Translations under genes and position numbers: made by a program
DNA from: Vogesella margarita
GTDB lineage: Bacteria; Pseudomonadota; Gammaproteobacteria; Burkholderiales; Chromobacteriaceae
DNA: 64,000 nucleotides
Direction of reading: 5' to 3'
Assembly: GCF_028548475.1 (NCBI RefSeq)
Contig: NZ_JAQQLE010000001.1
Span: 1-64,000 of the forward strand
Part shown: piece by piece, positions 8,896-16,994 of the stretch
Layout: the number at the start of each line of letters is the position of its first letter
Numbering within the stretch: the stretch's first letter is position 1
The notes under the pieces: generated by a model
The model's database searches: none
What the model saw: the letters and a program-made list of their open reading frames with translations, nothing else
What the model was told of the DNA's origin: nothing

Positions 8896-8930
8896 TGCGG
8901 CCAACGTTGCATGGTGCAAGGTTGGCCGCA
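8896..8930. repeat. Imperfect inverted pair of the dispersed 13-mer between gabT and gabD
   Basis: TGCGGCCAACGTTGCA (8896-8911) and TGCAAGGTTGGCCGCA (8915-8930) form a 16-bp stem with one mismatch and a 3-nt loop. The right arm contains an exact 13-mer (8918-8930). It fills the gabT-gabD gap and could attenuate or process the message, because both genes are on the minus strand. Confidence 0.9.
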
Positions 8931-8950
8931 GGTCAATTCAGCTCAGGTAA

Positions 8951-10216
8951 TCAGGCCTTGATGGCGGCAACCAGCTTCTGCAGCGCTTCTTCGAAGATAG
9001 CGTCTTCGATGGTCAGCGGGAACAGGAAGCGGACTACGTTGCCGTACACACCGCAAGTCAGCAGGATCAGGCCGGATTCCAGCGCCTTGGTCTGCACTTT
9101 CTTGGTGAAGTCGGCATCGGCTTCGTGGCTGCCGGCCTTGTTGAATTCCACGGCGATCATGGCGCCCAGGCCGCGTACTTCGGCGATCTGCGGAACTTCA
9201 GCCTTCAGGCCGTTCAGGGTTTCCTTCAGCTGGGTGCCAAGCTTGTTGGCGCGGTCCAGCAGTTTTTCTTCCTGGATTGCCTGGATGACGGCTTTGGAAG
9301 CTGCCAGTGCCAGCGGGCTGCCGGCGTAGGTGCCGCCCAGACCGCCCGGTGCCGGTGCGTCCATGTATTCTGCCTTGCCTACCACTGCGGAGATCGGGAA
9401 ACCGCCAGCCATGGACTTGGCCATGGTCATCAGGTCCGGGGCTACGTCGTAGTGTTCCATGGCAAAGAACTTGCCGGTACGGGCAAAGCCGGCCTGTACT
9501 TCGTCGGCGATCATCAGGATGCCGTGCTTGTCGCACAGCGCGCGAACGGCGCGTACCCATTCCGCCGGCGCGGCGTAGAAGCCACCTTCGCCCTGAACCG
9601 GTTCGAAGATGATGGCAGCCACGCGGGTGGCTTCAATGTCGTACTTGAACAAGTGCTCGATGCTGGCGATGGAGTCTTCAACCGATACGCCGTGCAGCGG
9701 GTTCGGGAACAGGCCGTGGTACACGTCGGACGGGAACGGGCCGAAACCGATCTTGTACGGTGCTACCTTGCCGGTCAGCGCCATGCCCATCAGGGTACGG
9801 CCGTGGAAGCCGCCACCGAAGGCGATGATGCCCGGACGGCCGGTTGCGGCACGGGCGATTTTCACTGCGTTTTCCACGGCTTCGGCGCCGGTGGTGTAGA
9901 ACGCGGTTTTCTTGGCGAAGTTGCCCGGGGTCAGCTGGTTCAGCTTTTCGGCAACTTCGATATAGAGTTCGTACGGTACTACCTGGTAGCAGGTGTGGCT
10001 GAACTTGTTCAGCTGCTCGGCAACGGCGGCTTGTACCTTGTCATGCAGGTGGCCGGTGTTCAGCACGCCGATACCACCGGCGAAGTCGATGTAACGCTTG
10101 CCTTCGGTGTCCCAGATCTCGGCATTCTTCGCGCGCTCGGCGAAGAAGGAACACATCACGCCCACACCGCGCGGGGTGGCATTGGCTTTACGTTGCATCA
10201 GTTCTTGCGGACTCAT
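8951..10216 (-). CDS. gabT: 4-aminobutyrate aminotransferase
   Basis: A 421-residue class III PLP aminotransferase converting GABA and 2-oxoglutarate to succinate semialdehyde and glutamate. Family signatures are FAGGIGVLNTGHLH near residue 50, TGAEAVENAVKIARAATGR near 110, the aspartate motif IADEVQAGFARTGKF near 240, and the PLP lysine in TMAKSMAGGFPIS near 268. A strong AAGGAG lies 7 nt before the ATG. It is upstream of gabD, so the pair supplies the whole GABA-to-succinate route. A large hairpin lies about 150-190 nt upstream of its start. Confidence 0.93.
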   Translation of the reverse strand: MSPQELMQRKANATPRGVGVMCSFFAERAKNAEIWDTEGKRYIDFAGGIGVLNTGHLHDKVQAAVAEQLNKFSHTCYQVVPYELYIEVAEKLNQLTPGNFAKKTAFYTTGAEAVENAVKIARAATGRPGIIAFGGGFHGRTLMGMALTGKVAPYKIGFGPFPSDVYHGLFPNPLHGVSVEDSIASIEHLFKYDIEATRVAAIIFEPVQGEGGFYAAPAEWVRAVRALCDKHGILMIADEVQAGFARTGKFFAMEHYDVAPDLMTMAKSMAGGFPISAVVGKAEYMDAPAPGGLGGTYAGSPLALAASKAVIQAIQEEKLLDRANKLGTQLKETLNGLKAEVPQIAEVRGLGAMIAVEFNKAGSHEADADFTKKVQTKALESGLILLTCGVYGNVVRFLFPLTIEDAIFEEALQKLVAAIKA

Positions 10217-10365
10217 GAATTTCTCCTTTGGACGGCCCTGCCTTGTCTGCTGGGGACGACCTCGCCCAGCACCGGCTAGAGTATTGGCTCATTCTATGCT
10301 GGTGTTTAGTAAAAAGCCACGGGTGATCGATAAGTTAAACATCTGTCGTCGCAAAATTACCAATT

Positions 10366-10405
10366 CCGTGTGGTGCAGAGCGCAGTCGTGCTGCGCACCA
10401 CACGG
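10366..10405. other. Long bulged hairpin upstream of gabT
   Basis: CCGTGTGGT (10366-10374) pairs with ACCACACGG (10397-10405), and inside it GCGCAG (10380-10385) pairs with CTGCGC (10391-10396), leaving a 5-nt bulge and a 5-nt loop. On the plus strand five T's follow at 10414-10419, so it looks like a terminator for an unidentified short plus-strand transcript. On the minus strand it is in the gabT leader. The 285-bp gap 10217-10502 holds this, an A/T-rich pilin promoter region, and nothing else I recognise. Confidence 0.5.
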
Positions 10406-10440
10406 TGCTTAGCCTTTTTCGATACATCCATAAGATTTTT

Positions 10441-10467
10441 AATGCCAATTAAAATACGTATGGCATT
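10441..10467. promoter_or_regulatory. Inverted repeat in pilin promoter region
   Basis: AATGCCA (10441-10447) and TGGCATT (10461-10467) form a 7-bp dyad around an A/T-rich centre containing a TAAAAT-like -10 sequence. The first pilin start is 36 nt downstream. It is a plausible operator and promoter; nothing identifies the regulator. Confidence 0.35.
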
Positions 10468-10502
10468 ATTTGAAAGCAGGGCAGCCGAAGAGGGGTACGA
10501 AC

Positions 10503-11042
10503 ATGTCGCGGACTCATGGCTTTTCACTGTTGCAAACACTGATGGTGCTGCTGCTTTGCGGCGTGGTGCTGTCGTTTGCCGTTCCGGCGTGGAGCGGCAT
10601 GGTGCGGGAGCGGGTGCTGCAGGCCTATATCAGCCGCCTGCAGGTGTTGCTGTTGCGAGCCAGGAATGATGCATTGCTGCGGCAACAGCCGGTGTATGTC
10701 TGTGCGGCCAACCTGAAGAGCAACCAGGATCTGCAGGGCTGCTTCGCCAGCCCTCCGCTTGTGGCCGGCGTGCGCCATTGGCCAGAAGGTGTCCTGCTGT
10801 ATCAGGACCGGGCGGGAGGCAGCCTGGCTCGTTACGACTCCAAAGAGGCCCTGCATGTGCTGGCGCTGAAAGCAACGTCGGCCGCGCCGCAGTTGCTGGT
10901 GTCGGTTCCACATTTTGAAGTCGGTGAGTGGGGCGGCTTGAAGAACGTGCAGGAGGTCAGTTTTACGGTACAGGATCGGGACGGCGGCTGCCGGCAACTG
11001 CGGGTGTCGGTGCCGATGCGTATCCGCGCGCTGCCATGCTAG
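10503..11042 (+). CDS. FimT/GspH-like minor type IV pilin
   Basis: A 179-residue prepilin. The short leader MSRTHG is followed by a hydrophobic helix beginning FSLLQTLMVLLLCG, so prepilin peptidase would cleave after Gly6. Mature position 5 is Gln instead of the usual Glu. The C-terminal domain has the FimT/GspH character: a beta-rich domain, cysteine pairs (VCAAN...GCFAS and GGCRQ...LPC) and a basic tail, RVSVPMRIR. The mature protein has a net excess of Arg/Lys. FimT proteins of other bacteria have been reported to bind DNA during transformation; applying that here is inference. GAGGGG precedes the ATG at 10503. It overlaps the next pilin gene by 7 nt and is far from the usual minor-pilin operon genes. 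Confidence 0.78.
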   Translation: MSRTHGFSLLQTLMVLLLCGVVLSFAVPAWSGMVRERVLQAYISRLQVLLLRARNDALLRQQPVYVCAANLKSNQDLQGCFASPPLVAGVRHWPEGVLLYQDRAGGSLARYDSKEALHVLALKATSAAPQLLVSVPHFEVGEWGGLKNVQEVSFTVQDRDGGCRQLRVSVPMRIRALPC

Positions 11043-11470
11043 CGCGGCGCGGCTTCACCCTGCTTGAGCTGCTGCTGCTGCTGGTGCTGGCATTGCTCGG
11101 CATCCTGTCTGCCGCGGCCTTGCCGGCGTATCAGGGGTATGTGCAGCGCAGCCAGCGGGCGCTGGCGGTCGCCCTGCTGCAGGAAAACGCGATGTTTCTG
11201 GAAGAGTTCTATCACCGTCAGGGTAGCTACAAGCTGACACCGACGCGCTGGCCGGCGTTGCCGGCGGTGGTGTCGCCATCCGATGGCGAGCCGCAGTATC
11301 AGCTGGCATTCGGCTCGACGCCACGCAATACCGACGACGGCTACTATGTGCTGCGTGCCACGCGCTTGCAGGCAAGGGATGAAACCGAGGTGATTACCCT
11401 GACACAGACCGGCATCATGAAACTGTGCCTGCGGCGTGACGGGGTGGAGCGGTGTGAACTGGTGCACTGA
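11036..11470 (+). CDS. PilE/ComP-like minor type IV pilin
   Basis: A 144-residue type IV prepilin. The leader MLARRG is followed by FTLLELLLLLVLALLG, with the canonical Glu at mature position 5, then LPAYQGYVQRSQ as in PilE-type pilins. A C-terminal disulphide loop is likely (LCLRRDGVERC). Length fits ComP or PilE-like minor pilins, about 145 residues. It overlaps the FimT-like gene by 7 nt, so the two are translationally coupled and likely work together. In Neisseria the orphan minor pilin ComP binds the DNA uptake sequence. A similar role here is a hypothesis, prompted by the dispersed 13-mer; an ordinary structural minor pilin is the alternative. Confidence 0.78.
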   Translation: MLARRGFTLLELLLLLVLALLGILSAAALPAYQGYVQRSQRALAVALLQENAMFLEEFYHRQGSYKLTPTRWPALPAVVSPSDGEPQYQLAFGSTPRNTDDGYYVLRATRLQARDETEVITLTQTGIMKLCLRRDGVERCELVH

Positions 11471-11521
11471 GTGCGGCTTGGCTGGCGACGTGCCGCATTA
11501 CCGAAGTGTCGATCGGCTGCG

Positions 11522-11552
11522 CGGGCAAGGGCGGTTGACTGCCGCTTGCCCG
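11522..11552. terminator. Possible terminator between pilin and FimV-like genes
   Basis: CGGGCAAG (11522-11529) pairs with CTTGCCCG (11545-11552), with further pairing inside. It lies between two convergent genes but has no clear T run. Confidence 0.45.
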
Positions 11553-11574
11553 GCGTGGTGTGCGACATGGACGC

Positions 11575-11964
11575 TCAGTGCATGGACTGCTGGAACAGGG
11601 GATACTCCGGTGCCAGGCTGCGGCCAACGTGGCAGATGTGCGCCCACTCCGGCCGGTGTGCCAGGCGGCCTTGCAGTTTTGCGGCCAGCTGGCAGTAGTC
11701 CTGGCTGCTTTCCAGCAGATAGTAGGTATGCAGCAGCAGGATGTGGGCCGGCAGGTTGTCCGGCTCGGTCTGGATGGTGTGGCGCAGGACTTGCCGCGCC
11801 CGTTTGTAGCGCTGGTAGGTGAGATACACCTCGGCTTCGCCGACCGGGTCGATGCCACGCTGTCGTGGCGGCACGAAGCGCAATTGATGCATCAGCTCGC
11901 CCGGGTGGGCAATGTCGGCGACAGTGTCAAAGGCTTTGGCGACATCGGCAAGTAGACGCAGCAT
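11575..11964 (-). CDS. Small TPR protein resembling the FimV C-terminal domain
   Basis: A 129-residue soluble protein. The centre, DPVGEAEVYLTYQRYKRARQ, matches the helical repeat that ends FimV/TspA-type proteins, where the pattern DP-x-x-EAEVYLAYGRY is typical, followed by ILLLHTYYLLESSQDY as a second helix-turn-helix. It has no LysM, no membrane segment and no long acidic region, so it would be a stand-alone version of the FimV cytoplasmic tail. The start at 11964 is set by GAGGAGGG 6 nt upstream. It is convergent with the pilin pair and just past the aroB 3' end. A role in pilus assembly or regulation is inferred from similarity and context. Confidence 0.65.
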   Translation of the reverse strand: MLRLLADVAKAFDTVADIAHPGELMHQLRFVPPRQRGIDPVGEAEVYLTYQRYKRARQVLRHTIQTEPDNLPAHILLLHTYYLLESSQDYCQLAAKLQGRLAHRPEWAHICHVGRSLAPEYPLFQQSMH

Positions 11965-12042
11965 GGTGATCCCTCCTCGTTGGAGCAACCATTGTGCAGT
12001 GCGCTACCCGCCGCGACAATTCGTAGAAATGCGTAGTGGTAT

Positions 12043-13134
12043 TTACGCGATATTGCCGACAAAACGACTGTTCAGGGTCTGCTCCAGGATGGCAGCGGGC
12101 AGCTTTGCGACAACGGCATGGCCCAGCGACTTGAGCAGTACGAAGCGGATCTCGCCACCCTCTACTTTTTTGTCATGGCCCATCAGTTCGATCCAGCGAG
12201 CGGTGCCAAGAGCGGGTGCGACGGTCGGCAGACCGGCTTGTTTCAGTACCGCTTCCACCCGCGCGACCTGGGCCTGATCCAGCCAGCCCAGCTGGCGTGA
12301 CGCTTCGGCCGCCAGCTGCATGCCGGCACCGACGGCCTCGCCATGCAGCCAGGTGCCAAAACCAAGGCCGGCCTCGATGGCGTGACCAAAGGTGTGGCCG
12401 AGATTGAGCAGCGCGCGCATGCCCTGTTCCTTCTCGTCCTGGGCCACGATGTCGGCCTTCATCTTGCAGGAGTGCTCCACCGCGTAGGCCAGTGCCTGCT
12501 TGTCGCGCTTGCGCAGCGCGGACATGTTCTGCTCCAGCCAGCCCAGAAACTGTTCGTCGCCCAGCAGGCCGTACTTGATGATTTCGGCCAGACCCGCCGA
12601 CAGTTCGCGCTCCGGCAGCGTGTCCAGCAAGTCCATGTCGGCAATCACCGCTTGCGGCTGATAGAACGCACCGATCATGTTCTTGCCTTGCGGATGATTG
12701 ATAGCGGTCTTGCCGCCGACGGACGAGTCGACTTGGGCCAGTAGGGTGGTCGGAATCTGGATGAAAGGCACGCCGCGCTGGTAACAGGCGGCGGCAAAGC
12801 CGGTCATGTCGCCGATGACGCCGCCACCCAGCGCGATCAGCGTGGTGCCGCGCTCGCAACGGTGCGACAGCAGCGCATCAAAAATCTGGTTGAGGGTGTC
12901 CCAGGTCTTGAAATCCTCCCCGTCCGGCAGTATCACCGGCAGGCAGTCAATGCCGGCCTGTTCCAGGCTGCGCAGCAGCGGCTCCAGGTACAGCGCCGCC
13001 ACCGTGGTGTTGGTGACGATGGCCACGCGCGGCTGCTTGAGGTGGGAGGTAATCAGCTCGACCTTGCCGAGTAATTGCTGACCGATATGAATGGGGTAAC
13101 GGGTATCGGGGAGAACAAGATCGAGCGTTTTCAT
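12043..13134 (-). CDS. aroB: 3-dehydroquinate synthase
   Basis: A 363-residue NAD-dependent enzyme converting DAHP to 3-dehydroquinate, step two of the shikimate pathway. Visible family motifs are [13 protein letters not shown] near residue 82, [15 protein letters not shown] near 108, [13 protein letters not shown] near 140, the metal ligand region [13 protein letters not shown] near 190, and [10 protein letters not shown] and LHGEAVGAG near 260-285 with the zinc histidines. It is the last gene of the pilMNOPQ-aroK-aroB block, a linkage common in beta- and gammaproteobacteria. AroK ends 3 nt upstream of its start. Confidence 0.95.
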   Translation of the reverse strand: MKTLDLVLPDTRYPIHIGQQLLGKVELITSHLKQPRVAIVTNTTVAALYLEPLLRSLEQAGIDCLPVILPDGEDFKTWDTLNQIFDALLSHRCERGTTLIALGGGVIGDMTGFAAACYQRGVPFIQIPTTLLAQVDSSVGGKTAINHPQGKNMIGAFYQPQAVIADMDLLDTLPERELSAGLAEIIKYGLLGDEQFLGWLEQNMSALRKRDKQALAYAVEHSCKMKADIVAQDEKEQGMRALLNLGHTFGHAIEAGLGFGTWLHGEAVGAGMQLAAEASRQLGWLDQAQVARVEAVLKQAGLPTVAPALGTARWIELMGHDKKVEGGEIRFVLLKSLGHAVVAKLPAAILEQTLNSRFVGNIA

Positions 13135-13137
13135 GGT

Positions 13138-13677
13138 TCAGGTGGATTTCGGAGAGGTCAGGATCTCGGCCAACTGCTGTTCCAGGCGGGCAATCAGCGC
13201 ATTAACGTTTTGATGGGAAGTATCGATGATCAGGTCGGCCACTTCGCGATACAGCGGATCGCGCTGGGCAAACAGCTCTTCCAGCTTGGCGCGCGGATTG
13301 CCGGTCTGCAGCAGCGGGCGGCTCTTGTCGTGCAGGGTGCGGGCCAGGATGTCGTCGATCTGGGCGCGCAAATAGATCACGGTGCCGTGGCTGCGCAGTG
13401 CCTGCCGGTTTTCCGGCGCCAGAATGGCGCCACCACCGGTGGCCAGCACGATATTGTCCATCGCGCACAGCTCGGCAATGGTGTCGCGCTCCCGCTCGCG
13501 AAAGCGCTCCTCGCCCTCGATGTCGAAGATGGTAGTGATGCGAACGCCGGTGCGCTTTTCGATTTCGTGATCGGAGTCGAAAAATTGTTTGCCGGTATGG
13601 CGGGCAAGGGTGCGGCCAACCGTGGTTTTGCCGGCACCCATCAAGCCGACCAGAAAAATATTGCCTGCCAGTTTCAT
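13138..13677 (-). CDS. aroK: Shikimate kinase
   Basis: A 179-residue P-loop kinase that phosphorylates shikimate at O3. The Walker A motif GLMGAGKTTVGR starts near residue 9, the shikimate-binding DSDHEIEKRTG near 32, VLATGGGAIL near 78, and an RPLLQ lid region near 118. I chose the start MKLAGNIF at 13677; an in-frame ATG at 13686 is equally possible, as neither has a clear ribosome-binding site. The start follows the pilQ stop by about 43 nt, so coupling to the pilus operon is likely. Confidence 0.92.
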   Translation of the reverse strand: MKLAGNIFLVGLMGAGKTTVGRTLARHTGKQFFDSDHEIEKRTGVRITTIFDIEGEERFRERERDTIAELCAMDNIVLATGGGAILAPENRQALRSHGTVIYLRAQIDDILARTLHDKSRPLLQTGNPRAKLEELFAQRDPLYREVADLIIDTSHQNVNALIARLEQQLAEILTSPKST

Positions 13678-13720
13678 GACAGGCATTGTAAAGGAAGTGT
13701 CACCACGCTGTCGCCTGCCC

Positions 13721-15859
13721 TTAGCGGGCAATCAGCTCGTTTTCGACGATTCGCGGCGTGATGAAAATCAGCAGTTCGCGACGGTTGTTGGTGACGGACT
13801 TGTTGCGGAACAGCACGCCCAGCAGCGGGATGTCGGCCAGCAACGGAACTTTGTTTTCGACATTGTTTTCTTCCTGCACATAAATGCCGCCGATCACGAC
13901 CGTGCCGCCATTTTCGACGCGAACTTGGGTATTGACGGTCTTGTTGTCAATGGCTGGCCCGGCATCAAGAGACAGTTTCAGGTTCGGTGTGTCCTTGGTG
14001 ATGTCGAGCTGCATGATGATGTCGTCTTCCGGCGTCACCTGCGGGGTCACCGACAGACTCAGGTTTGCTTTCTTGAAGGTCGTGGTCGACTTGCCGTTGT
14101 CGTCGATAGACTGGTAGGGAATCTCGGTCCCTTCGGTGATGGTCGCCTTGGTGCGGTCTGCGGTCAGGATGCGCGGGCTGGACACCACCTTGCCCTTGTC
14201 CTCGGCCTGCATTGCGGACAACTCCAGACCGATCAGGGTACTAGCGTTCTTGAAGATGGCGCCAATGGACGCACCGGCAAGGCCAGCAGGCAGGTCAACG
14301 TTGGGATTCCATACCTTGGGTGCGCCAAGCACTCCGGTGCCTGGAATGGGCATGCCAGAGCCTTCTTCGCCATTCCAGTTGCCGATGGCAGTGTCGCCAC
14401 CAAGCTTGGTGACGCCAAGACGCACGCCCAGATCGCGCTGGAAGTTGTCCTTGGCCTCGACGATGCGCGCCTCGATCAGCACCTGGCGCAGCGGCACGTC
14501 CAGAATCTCGATGACCTTGCGAATTTCCTCGATCATGGAGACACCGGCGCGCACGATCATCCGGTTGGAGCGGCTGTCGACCATGATGGCCATGCTGTTA
14601 CTGACGGTGGTCGCCGCCCGGGTATTGGAGCCCGTTTCGCTGTCGCTGCTTTCCCGTTCACTCTGCGCCACGCTACTGAAACGCCCCAGATCCTTGATCG
14701 CTTCCTTGATTTCTTCTGCGGCACGATAGCGGATGGCGAAGGTCTCGGTGATGAACGGCTCCGAGGTCTTCTTGACGCGGTTGGCTTCGGCGATCTGGCG
14801 TTCGATGTTGACCAGCTCGCTACGCGGTGCGATGCGAATGACGTTGCCGACCTGGCGTTTTTCCAGGTTTTTCTGCGCCAGGATAAGGTCCAGAGCCTGA
14901 TCCCATGGCACGTCGTTGAGGCGCAGGCTAAGGCTGCCGGTCACGCTGTCGCTGGCGATGATGTTCAGGCCGGTGAACTCGGCGATGACCTGCAGCAGCG
15001 AACGCACGTCGACGGTCTGGAAATTGAGGGACAACCGTTGTCCCTTGTAACTGGTCTTGCCCTGCGCCAGCAGGTTGGCCTCGGCCTCTTCCTGTGATAT
15101 GGCGCGAATCTCGACCACCAGCTGCTTGTCGGTTTGATAGGACGAATACTCCCAGTTGCCGGCGGACTGGATGGCAATGCGGCTGCCGCTGTTCTGGTTG
15201 ACGGCATCGACGCGGCTGCTCGGGGTGGCAAAGTCGCTGACATCGAGGCGCCGCTCCAGGTGGCGTGGCAGCTTGATGCCGGCCAGATCCACGATCAGGT
15301 TGTTGCCTTCGCGCTTGATGTCCACCGGGCTGTTGCTGGCAGGCAGGTCGACGATGATGCGCGCCTCGCCCTTGCTGCCGCGGCGGAAATCGACATTGGC
15401 GACCTGGCCTGCCGTGCCAAGGTTGGCCGCAACGGGGCTGGCAAGCGGGATGCCGCCTGCCGTAGCCGGCTTGTCGGCTGCGTTGAAGCTCACCAGCAGC
15501 TGCTTGCCGTCGATGCGGGCGTTGTGCGCGCTACTCTTGTTGAGATTGAGCACCAGCCGGGTGCGGTCGCCGCTTTCCACAAGGGTGGCGGCGTTGAGCA
15601 GGTCGCTGCTGAACGGCAGCAGGGTCTTGCCACTCTGGTTTTTCGTGTCCTTGAAGTCGAAGGCGATGCGCGGTGGGTTGGTGATGGAAAAGCTGGCCGG
15701 CATGGCGGGCGCTTCGGCAAAGCTGATGGCCAGCACCGGCTCGTTCCGGCTGTTGTTGACGAGGTCGATGGCGGTGATGGCATTGGCGGCGAGCAGGGCC
15801 GGGGAGAGGCCGGCCAGGAGCAGGCTGCTGGCCAGTGTTTTCAGGTAATGCTTGTTCAT
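13721..15859 (-). CDS. pilQ: Type IV pilus secretin PilQ
   Basis: A 712-residue outer-membrane secretin through which the pilus and incoming DNA pass. It has a signal peptide (MNKHYLKTLASSLLLAG...LLAANA), N-terminal AMIN-type domains (about 30-240) and an STN/N0 region (QRLSLNFQTVDVRSLLQVIA near 285). An N1 domain follows, then the C-terminal secretin core, with VPLRQVLIEARIVEAKDNFQ near 460 and LLADIPLLGVLFRNK near 680. The start overlaps the end of pilP by 4 nt. An exact copy of the dispersed 13-mer, antisense to this gene, encodes AANL near residue 144. It is required for twitching and transformation in related bacteria. Confidence 0.95.
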   Translation of the reverse strand: MNKHYLKTLASSLLLAGLSPALLAANAITAIDLVNNSRNEPVLAISFAEAPAMPASFSITNPPRIAFDFKDTKNQSGKTLLPFSSDLLNAATLVESGDRTRLVLNLNKSSAHNARIDGKQLLVSFNAADKPATAGGIPLASPVAANLGTAGQVANVDFRRGSKGEARIIVDLPASNSPVDIKREGNNLIVDLAGIKLPRHLERRLDVSDFATPSSRVDAVNQNSGSRIAIQSAGNWEYSSYQTDKQLVVEIRAISQEEAEANLLAQGKTSYKGQRLSLNFQTVDVRSLLQVIAEFTGLNIIASDSVTGSLSLRLNDVPWDQALDLILAQKNLEKRQVGNVIRIAPRSELVNIERQIAEANRVKKTSEPFITETFAIRYRAAEEIKEAIKDLGRFSSVAQSERESSDSETGSNTRAATTVSNSMAIMVDSRSNRMIVRAGVSMIEEIRKVIEILDVPLRQVLIEARIVEAKDNFQRDLGVRLGVTKLGGDTAIGNWNGEEGSGMPIPGTGVLGAPKVWNPNVDLPAGLAGASIGAIFKNASTLIGLELSAMQAEDKGKVVSSPRILTADRTKATITEGTEIPYQSIDDNGKSTTTFKKANLSLSVTPQVTPEDDIIMQLDITKDTPNLKLSLDAGPAIDNKTVNTQVRVENGGTVVIGGIYVQEENNVENKVPLLADIPLLGVLFRNKSVTNNRRELLIFITPRIVENELIAR
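15419..15431 (+). repeat. Dispersed 13-mer AAGGTTGGCCGCA (exact, in pilQ)
   Basis: Exact copy, antisense to pilQ; in the gene it reads Ala-Ala-Asn-Leu. Confidence 0.95.
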
Positions 15860-16392
15860 GGTTTTGCCCCTTGTTCCGGCTGTAGCAAGTACAACGTACT
15901 TTCCTGTTGTACCCACTCCCCATTGATGTTTTCCACGGTTTCTTCCAGAACCACTTCGGTCTCGCTGACTTTGCGCACTATGCCAAAGTTGGGACCGACA
16001 AAACTGCCAGGCCGCACACGGTATATTCCGTTGTCGGGTGTCTGGATCAGTCCGAAATACTGTTTGTTGAAGCGCAAGGTGCCGGTCAGCTTGAGCTGGC
16101 TCAGCTCATAGTTTTCCAGTGCCTCGCGCGGCCGGTTGCTGTTGAACAAGCCCTTGACCTTGTTGCGGGCCAGTTGCAGCCGGGCCGGATCAAACGGCGA
16201 GCCCAGTTGGGCGCTTTGAAACGGATAAGGCTCATAAGGCTGCACCGGTGGCAAGGGTTCGACCTTGCCTTGCAGGTCTTTGCCTGCGTGCTGCATCCAT
16301 TGTTCGATGCTCTCCTGCTCGGCGCCGCAGGCGGTCAGCGCCAGCAGGCAGGGCAGGATGAGGGCGGTGCGTAGGCGCGCTGTTTTCATCAT
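15856..16392 (-). CDS. pilP: Type IV pilus lipoprotein PilP
   Basis: A 178-residue lipoprotein. The signal ends in the lipobox LTAC, so Cys21 or so would be lipidated. A disordered proline-rich linker (PLPPVQPYEPYPFQ) leads to the PilP beta domain (YELSQLKLTGTLRFNKQYFGLI, then VRPGSFVGPNFGIV). PilP links the inner-membrane PilMNO complex to PilQ. It starts within 4 nt of the pilO stop and overlaps pilQ by 4 nt. Two ATG codons occur in tandem at the start (16392 and 16389). Confidence 0.94.
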   Translation of the reverse strand: MMKTARLRTALILPCLLALTACGAEQESIEQWMQHAGKDLQGKVEPLPPVQPYEPYPFQSAQLGSPFDPARLQLARNKVKGLFNSNRPREALENYELSQLKLTGTLRFNKQYFGLIQTPDNGIYRVRPGSFVGPNFGIVRKVSETEVVLEETVENINGEWVQQESTLYLLQPEQGAKP

Positions 16393-16994
16393 GGTTTGCC
16401 TGCCTTGGCCGTCTGCTCGCCGGCCTCCAGTGCGCGATAGGTCTTGGCAGTGGCCTGCAGTTGCAGCCGGTCGCTGCCGTTCGGCGTCAGGGAAATGTCG
16501 CCGATGGTCACGATGCGGGACAGCTGCGCCACGTCATTGACGAAGGTGGCCAGCTCGACGTAGCTGCCACTGAGGCGGATCTGGATCGGCAGGGTGGCGA
16601 TTTGCGCCGCCTTGGTTTCGCTGCCGGGGCGGAACAGCTCGAACAGCAGGCCGCGGCCAACTCCGGCCTGGTTGATTTCGGTGAGCAGGGCCGGCATTTC
16701 GGCCTTGGTCGGCAGCTGTTTGAGCAGGGCGCCGAAAGACGATTCGATTTCTTGCAGCTGCTTTTCCAGGGCCGCCAGGTTGGCAACCTGGCGCTTCTTG
16801 TCGAGGAAGGTTTCCTTCAGCTGTACCTCTTTGGCTTGCTGACGCTCGATCTGGTCCTGCAGGTCAGCAAACACGAAGTAGTAGGCCAGCCCCAAGATGG
16901 CGGCAATCATGATGACCAGACTGGCGATCTGTGGCCCGAGCGGCAAGTCCGGCAGGTTCTTGAGGTCGAGTTGACGGAGTTCATCCATTGTCAT
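16389..16994 (-). CDS. pilO: Type IV pilus alignment protein PilO
   Basis: A 201-residue bitopic inner-membrane protein. A short cytoplasmic N-terminus is followed by one helix (ASLVIMIAAILGLAYYFVF, about residues 24-42). A periplasmic coiled coil follows (about 45-95, rich in Q, E and K), then a ferredoxin-like domain. It pairs with PilN to form the alignment subcomplex. It overlaps pilN by 4 nt and pilP by 4 nt, an arrangement that indicates tight translational coupling. Confidence 0.94.
   Translation of the reverse strand: MTMDELRQLDLKNLPDLPLGPQIASLVIMIAAILGLAYYFVFADLQDQIERQQAKEVQLKETFLDKKRQVANLAALEKQLQEIESSFGALLKQLPTKAEMPALLTEINQAGVGRGLLFELFRPGSETKAAQIATLPIQIRLSGSYVELATFVNDVAQLSRIVTIGDISLTPNGSDRLQLQATAKTYRALEAGEQTAKAGKP

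Noticed and set aside
15490-15783. Long open frames on the opposite strand of pilQ, polA, msbA and other GC-rich genes
   Set aside because: They follow the GC-rich third-position pattern of the real gene, lack ribosome-binding sites and recognisable domains, and are shadows of strongly supported genes.
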